Positions 14,791 through 21,003 of a stretch of DNA of 21,003 nucleotides are shown piece by piece. This stretch comes from an uncultured Lactobacillus sp. GTDB taxonomy: Bacteria; Bacillota; Bacilli; Lactobacillales; Lactobacillaceae. How positions within the stretch are numbered: position 1 is the first letter of the stretch; every line of letters begins with the position of its first letter. The notes below the pieces were generated by a model, which did no database searches, was not told where the DNA came from, and saw only the letters and a list, made by a program, of their open reading frames with translations. The stretch covers positions 1 to 21,003 of the forward strand of contig CALFSK010000003.1 in assembly GCA_937916845.1 (NCBI GenBank). Reading direction: 5' to 3'. The position numbers and the translations under genes are program-made.

Positions 14791-15408
14791 ATGAAGCGTA
14801 GCGTGGTTTTAAGTGTTGTGATTGGTAGCTTGATCTTAGTTATGTCATTAGGGGCGAATGCCTATCAGCATAGCCAAATTAAGCAGGCACAACAACAGAT
14901 CAGTCGCTTACAACAGCAGAAGCGACAAGTTAGCCGGCAATTAACCAAAACTAATCAACAAAAGCAGTTATTGAGCGCTCAAATTGACAGTTATAAGACC
15001 TACCAAAATAATAAAGACAAAAGTCAGGCTGAACTGAGCTTTAATACGGTGGTCACCAAGTTCTTTGAGGTCATGAATAACTTTAAGCCCAAGACCTACG
15101 GTCAGCGTAAAGATGGCGTTAAAGACTTAATTTCTGACAAGTTATACCGGCAGTACTTTTCAAATAAAGGCACGTATGGTGATAGCAATAGTGTTTCAGC
15201 CAAGTTGAACCAACTGAACCTGTATACGCAAAGCAAGCAAGGCCAAAATATGAAAGGCTTGGCCGTCGTCAGTTATGAGAGTAAGAGTGGTGACAACGAC
15301 TGGCAAAAGGCGACGGTGCTTTATCAAGTGACTTTCGATACCACCACGGATCGAATCACCGCAGTCCAAAACTTAGGCAGTAGTTTTAAAGCCAGTGACC
15401 TTAATTAA
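14791..15408 (+). CDS. VirB8-like membrane protein with coiled coil
   Basis: A 205-residue bitopic protein: a short N-terminus, a hydrophobic helix (residues 4-24), a Gln/Lys-rich coiled coil at about 28-70 (QAQQQISRLQQQKRQVSRQL), and an outer domain (about 80-205) with KFFEVMNNFKPKTYGQRKDG and an ending YQVTFDTTTDRITAV. That pattern fits the NTF2-like fold of VirB8/TraH/TcpC-type proteins. Ribosome-binding site AAGGAGG 7 bases upstream. Overlaps the thioredoxin-like gene by 14 bases. Family placement is by architecture. Confidence 0.68.
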   Translation: MKRSVVLSVVIGSLILVMSLGANAYQHSQIKQAQQQISRLQQQKRQVSRQLTKTNQQKQLLSAQIDSYKTYQNNKDKSQAELSFNTVVTKFFEVMNNFKPKTYGQRKDGVKDLISDKLYRQYFSNKGTYGDSNSVSAKLNQLNLYTQSKQGQNMKGLAVVSYESKSGDNDWQKATVLYQVTFDTTTDRITAVQNLGSSFKASDLN

Positions 15409-15763
15409 GCGGGTTGGTAAGGCCCTAGCGGTAATCGTGGTGGTTTTAGCCGTTAGCGGGTTTGCTGGTCATCAATACGTCAATCACGTGGAAAAACAGC
15501 GGCCAGTTGTGACGCTGGCTAAGCACCCTGAAAAAGTGTTGTTCTTCTATCGCGATGATTGCCCGGATTGTCAATCAATCTTTCATCAGATTTATTGGCA
15601 TAACGTCATCAGTCGCAACATCATTTTTATCAACATGAATCAGTCAAAGAATCGGCCGTACATTCAGCAATATCAATTAACGTCAGTCCCAACCTTGATC
15701 CATGGCAAGCAACGGTACACCGGCACTAACCAAAAAAGGATTAAACAGATAGTAGGTGATTAG
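15395..15763 (+). CDS. Membrane-anchored thioredoxin-like protein
   Basis: A 122-residue protein with an N-terminal hydrophobic anchor (about residues 8-25, LAVIVVVLAVSGFAG) and an extracytoplasmic thioredoxin fold. The active-site pair is Cys56-Pro-Asp-Cys59 in FFYRDDCPDCQS, and the cis-proline loop is SVPTLIHG. It probably shuffles or reduces disulfides in secreted transfer proteins; TrsG and TrsL contain cysteines. The GTG start at 15395 overlaps the preceding gene by 14 bases and has no clear ribosome-binding site, so translation is likely coupled. There is no ATG alternative. Confidence 0.8.
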   Translation: MTLIKRVGKALAVIVVVLAVSGFAGHQYVNHVEKQRPVVTLAKHPEKVLFFYRDDCPDCQSIFHQIYWHNVISRNIIFINMNQSKNRPYIQQYQLTSVPTLIHGKQRYTGTNQKRIKQIVGD

Positions 15764-16234
15764 ATGAAAGACAAATTATTAAACAGCATTAAAGCTAGTT
15801 GGCCGTATTTACTAACACTAATCATTGGCTTGTATTTAGCGGAGATTTTAGCTGGATCCGTCATGGCCTTGTCGCGCTATAAACTAACTTTTGCGGATCA
15901 TATGCCAACGGTGTTAAAACAATTAGCTTTACACCCCTGGCATTATTACAACTTGTATTTGGGCCAAAAGAACCCAGTACTAATTATTGTCAGTGTCGCC
16001 GTGATCCTATACACCATCTATTTTGCCTTGAAACGAAATAGCAAACATAAAGCGTGGGAAACTGCGGACACTGAAACCCACGGGAGTGCGACCTGGGGTG
16101 ATCTAAAAGAGTTGAGTGACCATTACTTTAGTATCAATGCCAAAGACCTCACCACAGCATTTAACAAGAGTACCAAGGCCGAAATTCTCAAATCATTAGT
16201 GGATCGAGAAAAGTCAACGAAGGGAGGAGATTAA
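15764..16234 (+). CDS. trsJ: Membrane domain of the coupling protein, separate gene (TrsJ-like)
   Basis: A 156-residue protein with two hydrophobic segments (about residues 15-35 and 70-88) followed by a soluble part containing ETHGSATWGDLKEL. That short motif normally sits inside VirD4/TraG coupling proteins, between the membrane anchor and the ATPase. Its gene ends one base before trsK, so the two products together equal one coupling protein. It presumably anchors TrsK to the channel. The frame differs from trsK, which has its own strong GGGAGGAG site, so this is a real two-gene design rather than a sequencing frameshift. Confidence 0.72.
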   Translation: MKDKLLNSIKASWPYLLTLIIGLYLAEILAGSVMALSRYKLTFADHMPTVLKQLALHPWHYYNLYLGQKNPVLIIVSVAVILYTIYFALKRNSKHKAWETADTETHGSATWGDLKELSDHYFSINAKDLTTAFNKSTKAEILKSLVDREKSTKGGD

Positions 16235-16235
16235 C

Positions 16236-17747
16236 ATGAATGGGACAATTTTAGGGATCGTGGATAAACAGATTGTTTACCAGAATAACAGTACCAAACC
16301 GAACCGGAACATTTTTGTGGTCGGGGGCCCTGGATCATATAAGACCCAGTCAGTCGTCATTACCAACCTGTTTAACGAGACGGAGAACAGCATTGTGGTA
16401 ACTGACCCGAAAGGTGAATTGTACGAAAAGACGGCCGGTATCAAACTAGCCCAGGGTTATCAAGTGCATGTCGTCAACTTTGCCAACATGGCGCACAGTG
16501 ATCGCTACAATCCTTTTGATTATATTCAACGGGATATTCAAGCTGAAACCGTCGCCACGAAGATCGTTCAGAGTGAAAATGCCGAAGGCAAAAAAGACGT
16601 ATGGTTCAGTACCCAGCGGCAACTTTTGAAGGCACTAATCCTGTTTGTTATGAACCACCGCGCGCCCGACCAAAGGAACTTGGCCGGTGTAACGCAAGTC
16701 TTACAAGAAAACGATGTGGAGGCCGAGGAAAAGGGCGCAGATAGTCCGTTAGACACCCTGTTTCTTGATCTAACCATGACTGATCCAGCGAGACGCGCTT
16801 ATGAGTTAGGGTTCAAAAAGGCCAAAGGCGAAATGAAGGCCAGTATTATTGAAAGCTTGTTGGCGACCATCTCGAAGTTCGTTGACAAAGAAGTGGCTGA
16901 TTTTACCAGCTTTTCGGATTTTGATTTAAAAGAGATTGGCAACGACAAAGTTGTGCTGTACGTGATTATCCCCGTCATGGATAACACTTATGAAAGCTTC
17001 ATCAATCTGTTTTTCTCACAATTGTTTGACGAATTATACAAATTAGCCGCCGATCATCACGCTAAATTGCCTCACCAAGTCGACTTTATCCTTGATGAAT
17101 TTGTCAATTTAGGGAAGTTTCCCAAGTACGAAGAATTTCTAGCAACGTGCCGGGGGTACGGTATTGGCGTGACGACCATTTGTCAGACCTTAACCCAGCT
17201 ACAAGCCTTGTATGGCAAGGATAAAGCCGAGAGTATCTTAGGTAATCACGCGGTTAAAATTTGCTTAAATGCCGCTAATGATGTGACCGCTAAATACTTT
17301 AGTGATCTGTTAGGTAAATCGACCGTAAAAGTGGAAACCGGTAGTGAGAGTACCAGTCACAGCAAGGAAGAAAGCCACAGCAAGAGCGATAGTTACAGCT
17401 ATACGAGCCGTTCGCTCATGACACCCGATGAAATTATGCGTATGCCCGAAGATCAGAGCTTATTAATTTTTAGTAATGCGCGACCAGTCAAGGCGACAAA
17501 AGCGTTCCAATTTAAACTATTTCCAGGAGCCGATCATTTGGTTAACTTGTCACAGAACGATTATCAAGGCCAACCAGAAGCCAGTCAAGAAACCAACTTT
17601 AAGAATAAAGTAGAAAAATGGAATCAGACAGTTAAAGCACAGCACCAGGTCAAAAAAGACGATCAGACAACCGATGACGAAGAAGACAAATTGCAGGACA
17701 ATATCGATCAAGAATTAGAGTCTAGACATAAGAAAATGCTTGGATAA
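16236..17747 (+). CDS. trsK: VirD4/TraG-family type IV coupling ATPase (TrsK-like)
   Basis: A 503-residue ATPase that delivers the relaxase-DNA complex to the secretion channel. Walker A GGPGSYKT is at residues 30-37, DPKGELYE follows, and Walker B is VDFILDEFVNLG with Asp287-Glu288. The all-alpha domain lies between them (NRKDVWFSTQRQLLKAL-like stretch). No membrane helix is present at the N-terminus; that part is in the upstream gene. The C-terminus has a Ser/His-rich insert (TSHSKEESHSKSDSYSY) and an acidic, Gln-rich tail (DDQTTDDEEDKLQDN) which may bind the relaxosome. Confidence 0.94.
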   Translation: MNGTILGIVDKQIVYQNNSTKPNRNIFVVGGPGSYKTQSVVITNLFNETENSIVVTDPKGELYEKTAGIKLAQGYQVHVVNFANMAHSDRYNPFDYIQRDIQAETVATKIVQSENAEGKKDVWFSTQRQLLKALILFVMNHRAPDQRNLAGVTQVLQENDVEAEEKGADSPLDTLFLDLTMTDPARRAYELGFKKAKGEMKASIIESLLATISKFVDKEVADFTSFSDFDLKEIGNDKVVLYVIIPVMDNTYESFINLFFSQLFDELYKLAADHHAKLPHQVDFILDEFVNLGKFPKYEEFLATCRGYGIGVTTICQTLTQLQALYGKDKAESILGNHAVKICLNAANDVTAKYFSDLLGKSTVKVETGSESTSHSKEESHSKSDSYSYTSRSLMTPDEIMRMPEDQSLLIFSNARPVKATKAFQFKLFPGADHLVNLSQNDYQGQPEASQETNFKNKVEKWNQTVKAQHQVKKDDQTTDDEEDKLQDNIDQELESRHKKMLG

Positions 17748-17771
17748 TGAATAGGAAAGGGGAGTTAAAAT

Positions 17772-18641
17772 ATGAAAAGTTTTTACTTTCACCCAGTTTT
17801 AGCAAGTGTCTTAGGCGATAAAATTTCGGGTGCTATTAATGAATGGCTTAAAGGCGTTTTTAGTGGGGCCATGAATGGTATAACATCATGGTGCAGAGCT
17901 ATTTTCGATCAAATTGGTCAACATGAAACCGTCCTAGATCAATGGTATGCAATCTTTCTTACTTTTGCGACGTCCCTAGTGGTCGTTGTTGTATTGGGAA
18001 GAATTGTAGGAACTTTGCTAAAAGAAGCTGACGAGAGTACCGATGTTACTTGGGCAAATATTGTGATGGACAGTCTCAAATCAGCTGCCGCAATCCCTGT
18101 CATGGTCTTTTTACAAGGCTTTTTACTTAAAGCAATCGTGTTTCCGCTCGGTAAATTTATGTTTTCAATGAATAGTAAGTACACAGCTTCGATGATTATC
18201 GGGTCAAAAAACATTGGTGGAACATTAGCAATAGGATCAATTATGTCTCTGATATTGTTAGGCTTCTTTGCAATCGTGACGGTATTCTTCTTCTTTAAAA
18301 TGTGTATCTTCATGGCCGATATGGCATGGTTTTATTTAACTATTCCCTTTGCGGCCATCAGTATCGCAACCGAAACTTGGGATTATAGTGGCACATGGTG
18401 GAAAAAGCTAATTTATCTAAATGCTTCTATGCTCTCACAAGTTTTATCAATGACCCTATGTGTTTGGGGAGTTACTCATTGGGGTAGTAATGGAATAGGA
18501 GCTTTTGCTTTATCCATCGGTATGGGTTGGCTGGTATTGCACACACCAAAGGCTATCGAAGATTTTTGGAGCTCAACTGGTGCTACTAAAGGTGGCTTAG
18601 CGGGAGCTATGAGAATGTTAAAGAATAGAATGAAGCATTAA
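17772..18641 (+). CDS. trsL: VirB6/TrbL-like polytopic membrane protein (TrsL-like)
   Basis: A 289-residue membrane protein with about five or six helices: near residues 58-80, 100-125, 145-175, 178-200, 210-230 and 235-255, with a soluble start (MKSFYFHPVLASVLGDKI) and a basic end. Size and position fit the VirB6/TrbL inner channel subunit of this transfer class. GAAAGGGGAG precedes the ATG. Its base composition looks more AT-rich than trsE-trsK. It is followed by another membrane gene after 18 bases. Confidence 0.72.
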   Translation: MKSFYFHPVLASVLGDKISGAINEWLKGVFSGAMNGITSWCRAIFDQIGQHETVLDQWYAIFLTFATSLVVVVVLGRIVGTLLKEADESTDVTWANIVMDSLKSAAAIPVMVFLQGFLLKAIVFPLGKFMFSMNSKYTASMIIGSKNIGGTLAIGSIMSLILLGFFAIVTVFFFFKMCIFMADMAWFYLTIPFAAISIATETWDYSGTWWKKLIYLNASMLSQVLSMTLCVWGVTHWGSNGIGAFALSIGMGWLVLHTPKAIEDFWSSTGATKGGLAGAMRMLKNRMKH

Positions 18642-18659
18642 TTGGAGGAGGTTACTCAA

Positions 18660-19058
18660 ATGAAATGGCGAGAAAAAATAAAAACGAAGTGGCGAGTTGA
18701 TTCGCATGTCAATGTTTTTAAAGGAAATCCACTTGACCACTTGATCTTCTACTATCTGTATCGATCACTAGAATGGTTCGTCATCGTTATGGGAGGGTTG
18801 CTAGTTCTATATGAAGTTTTAGCTTGCCTGTGGCTTGAAGTAATCGTTTTGCTAGTGGGTGGCAGTGGCCTAGTCATGATTCTAAGAAGCGGAGCTAAAA
18901 GTGAACATAAAGCTTACAAAGATTGCTTAAAGGAACGTCAACAGGCTTATGAGCAGGTCAAACAAGAGGACATGCAAGCACTTAGAAAACAAGCCTGGTT
19001 GGATAGTGCGAACCAAGGCAAAAAAGAATTAGAACAAAAACTGAATCATAAGGAGTGA
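18660..19058 (+). CDS. Small membrane protein of the tra operon
   Basis: A 132-residue protein: a basic N-terminus (KWREKIKTKWRVDSH), two adjacent hydrophobic helices (about residues 40-62 and 63-80), then a charged, coiled-coil-like tail with KDCLKERQQAYEQVKQEDMQ. No family is recognised. I begin at ATG 18660, 8 bases after GGAGGAGG (18644-18651). The frame is open to a TTG at 18642, but that would include the ribosome-binding site. Co-transcribed with trsL and the topoisomerase gene 6 bases downstream. Probably a channel accessory or regulator. Confidence 0.7.
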   Translation: MKWREKIKTKWRVDSHVNVFKGNPLDHLIFYYLYRSLEWFVIVMGGLLVLYEVLACLWLEVIVLLVGGSGLVMILRSGAKSEHKAYKDCLKERQQAYEQVKQEDMQALRKQAWLDSANQGKKELEQKLNHKE

Positions 19059-19064
19059 ACGAAC

Positions 19065-21003
19065 ATGACCACTGTTATCTTAGCTGAAAAACCCAGTCAA
19101 GCCCGTTCATACGTCCAAGCCTTTCAAAAGAGCACAAAAAAACAGGGTTACTATACGGTTAGTGACCCTGTTTTGCCCAAAAATACGCTTGTCACGTATG
19201 GTCTCGGACACTTAGTTGAACTAGCCACACCGGATCAATATGATCAGAAATATCAGCAATGGGCCTTATCTAATTTACCGATTTTCCCCGACAAATACAA
19301 GTTTGAAGTGTCAGCTAGTAAAAAAGATCAATTCAAAGTCGTCAAAGACCTGTTAACGAAAGCCGATACCATTATTGTGGCCACCGATAGTGGTCGGGAA
19401 GGCTCCAATATTGCGTGGTCAATCATGAACCAAGCCCATATTGATGTTAAGTCGAAAAAGATTAAGCGCCTTTGGTTGAATAGTTTGGAAAAAGACGCGA
19501 TTATTACCGGATTCAAAAATCTTGGTGATTGGCACAAAGACTATTTGGCTTATAAAGAAGCCCAAACCCGCCAAATTAGCGATTGGTTGATCGGTATGAA
19601 TGGCAGTCCCTTATATACTTTGTTATTAAGACAAAACGGGGTACGCGGGGTGTATTCGATTGGTCGAGTACAGACGCCAACCTTATATATGGTCTATCAA
19701 AGAGACCAGGCAATCAAAAACTTTAAGCCGGAACCCTATTTTGAACTAAATGCGGAAATTTTAGCCAATCAGCAAAAATTCGTCGCAAAATTAGACCCCT
19801 ATCAGCGGTTTAAAGATGAAACAGGGCTAATGACATTCATGCAAGCTAAACACGTTCAGAAAGGCTCACAGGGTGGTTTAATCAAGGACGTGCAAAAACG
19901 GGCTAAAAAGAGTGCTAGTCCACAACTATTCTCGCTATCCAGTCTGCAAAGTGCCATGAATAAACGGTATCATGCCAGTGCCAGCCAAACCTTAGCGGCC
20001 ATTCAGAGTTTATACGAAGCCAAGTTTCTTAGCTATCCCCGAACCGATTGTGCTTATATCACTGATGAAGAATTTGAGTATTTAGTGGCTAATCTGACGA
20101 AGTATCTGGGTTTAGTCTCTAAGCAAGTCGCTTTAACCAATACCACCCCGAATAAGCGCTATGTTAATGGGAAAAAGGTTGAAGAACACTACGCCATTAT
20201 CATGACTAAAGTCGTCCCGACTAAAGATCAATTAGCTGCCTTACCTAAATTACAGCAACAGGTCTATGATTTGGTTTTAAGAACGACGTTAGCGATGTTT
20301 GCTGATCCTTACGAGTATGAAGAAACCATCATTATTACCCAAGTTGGCGACGCCAATTTTAAAGCAACGGGTAAGGTCCCAACTAAGCAAGGTTGGCAAG
20401 TTTTATTTGATGATCACAAAGCCGACCAGCAAGAGGCAGCCACCCTACCGATCGTTCACCAAGGCGACCAAGTTCAAGCAAATCTGCAAACGCCGCAAAA
20501 AGAAACGACCCCACCAGTACCGTTTACCGAAGGGACATTAATCACAGCCATGAAGACGGCCGGTAAAACGCTTGATGATGAAGAAGCCCAGGCGATTCTC
20601 AAAGACGTGCAAGGAATTGGGACAAGTGCGACCCGGGCCAATGTGCTAGAAGTGTTAAAGAAACGCGGGTATCTCGTCACTGAAAAGAACAAACTCCACG
20701 TCAGTGAAGCTGGGATCACATTATGTAAAGCGGTCGAACTCGAACCCTTGCTAACTAGCCCAGAGATGACAGCGAAATGGGAGCAAGCGTTACAGCAAAT
20801 TAGTACCGAAGAACGTACCCCGGATAACTTTTTGAACCAAATCAAAAAGTTCGTGGCAAAGTTGATCGCTGATGTTCCCACGCAATTAACTGGCAGTGCA
20901 GCCATTAAGCAACAAATCGATCATCAGCAGCAAGCCCAAAAAGCCGCTGAGGTCTTCTTAGAAACACCGCAAGCGACCGTTTTAAATAAACAGAAGTTTT
21001 ACA
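19065..21003 (+). CDS. topB: Type IA topoisomerase (TopB/TrsI-like), cut by window end
   Basis: An open frame of 646 codons that runs off the window. Type IA topoisomerases in conjugative plasmids relax DNA during transfer or replication. Visible: the TOPRIM start with Glu8 in ILAEKPSQA; the second TOPRIM motif ATDSGREGSNIAW (Asp108, Glu112); SIGRVQTPTL; and the catalytic Tyr324 in LSYPRTDCAYI. The usual DxD of the metal site reads Asp108-Ser-Gly110, so the second Asp is replaced. GIGTSATRANVLEVLKKRGYL is the conserved C-terminal core helix motif. Start ATG 19065 has AAGGAG 9 bases upstream. Topoisomerase III-like by its YPRTDC motif. The 3' end is missing. Confidence 0.93.
   Translation, partial: MTTVILAEKPSQARSYVQAFQKSTKKQGYYTVSDPVLPKNTLVTYGLGHLVELATPDQYDQKYQQWALSNLPIFPDKYKFEVSASKKDQFKVVKDLLTKADTIIVATDSGREGSNIAWSIMNQAHIDVKSKKIKRLWLNSLEKDAIITGFKNLGDWHKDYLAYKEAQTRQISDWLIGMNGSPLYTLLLRQNGVRGVYSIGRVQTPTLYMVYQRDQAIKNFKPEPYFELNAEILANQQKFVAKLDPYQRFKDETGLMTFMQAKHVQKGSQGGLIKDVQKRAKKSASPQLFSLSSLQSAMNKRYHASASQTLAAIQSLYEAKFLSYPRTDCAYITDEEFEYLVANLTKYLGLVSKQVALTNTTPNKRYVNGKKVEEHYAIIMTKVVPTKDQLAALPKLQQQVYDLVLRTTLAMFADPYEYEETIIITQVGDANFKATGKVPTKQGWQVLFDDHKADQQEAATLPIVHQGDQVQANLQTPQKETTPPVPFTEGTLITAMKTAGKTLDDEEAQAILKDVQGIGTSATRANVLEVLKKRGYLVTEKNKLHVSEAGITLCKAVELEPLLTSPEMTAKWEQALQQISTEERTPDNFLNQIKKFVAKLIADVPTQLTGSAAIKQQIDHQQQAQKAAEVFLETPQATVLNKQKFY

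Noticed and set aside
20299..20905. Open frames on both strands within the topoisomerase region
   Set aside because: They are shadows of the long topoisomerase frame, which carries all family motifs.

Overview
This window looks like about 21 kb of a conjugative theta-replicating plasmid (or an integrated copy) from a low-GC Gram-positive bacterium, most likely a Lactobacillaceae member. The reasons are strong AAGGAGG ribosome-binding sites, sigma-A type promoters, an AT-rich backbone, a RepA_N-family initiator, a MobA/MobL relaxase with an IncQ-type nic sequence, and a TrsC-TrsD-TrsE-TrsF-TrsG-TrsJ-TrsK-TrsL style transfer operon of the pSK41/pGO1 kind. The host assignment is inference. The family assignments rest on motifs visible in the translations.

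Layout. 1-807: serine resolvase (multimer resolution or mobile-element remnant) and the promoter/operator of a partition locus. 808-2311: parA, a small ribbon-helix-helix-like partner (parB-like) and a small membrane protein, with repeated TATACATG-type operator sites. 2312-2816: a 505-bp region without protein genes, packed with hairpins. It reads as the replication control region. It has two leftward small-RNA candidates with good promoters and terminators, one of them antisense to the repA leader, plus a hairpin covering the repA Shine-Dalgarno. 2817-3926: repA, with three long direct repeats (two containing perfect inverted repeats) in mid-gene, the probable replication origin. 4076-4964: antitoxin-like gene and a zeta-toxin gene broken by one in-frame TAA. 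4954-5464 (minus strand): two small coiled-coil relaxosome-type genes. 5465-5734: oriT. 5735-7795: relaxase. 7818-8186: palindromic operator and a small DNA-binding regulator. 8225-21003: a tightly packed rightward operon of type IV secretion genes, ending in a type IA topoisomerase cut by the window edge.

How it works together. RepA initiates replication at in-gene iterons, and small RNAs probably set its level. ParA/ParB-like and the resolvase give stable inheritance, and the toxin-antitoxin pair appears to have lost its toxin. For transfer, the relaxase with the two small accessory proteins nicks oriT on the minus strand, so the rep/par side should enter the recipient first and the tra operon last. 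The VirD4-like coupling protein (TrsJ + TrsK) hands the DNA to a channel built from VirB2-, VirB3-, VirB4-, VirB6- and VirB8-like proteins, with a two-domain peptidoglycan hydrolase opening the wall.

The most interesting unexplained material is the RNA-rich control region at 2312-2816, the nonsense-interrupted zeta gene, the two-gene coupling protein, and a topoisomerase whose TOPRIM motif has lost one metal-binding aspartate.
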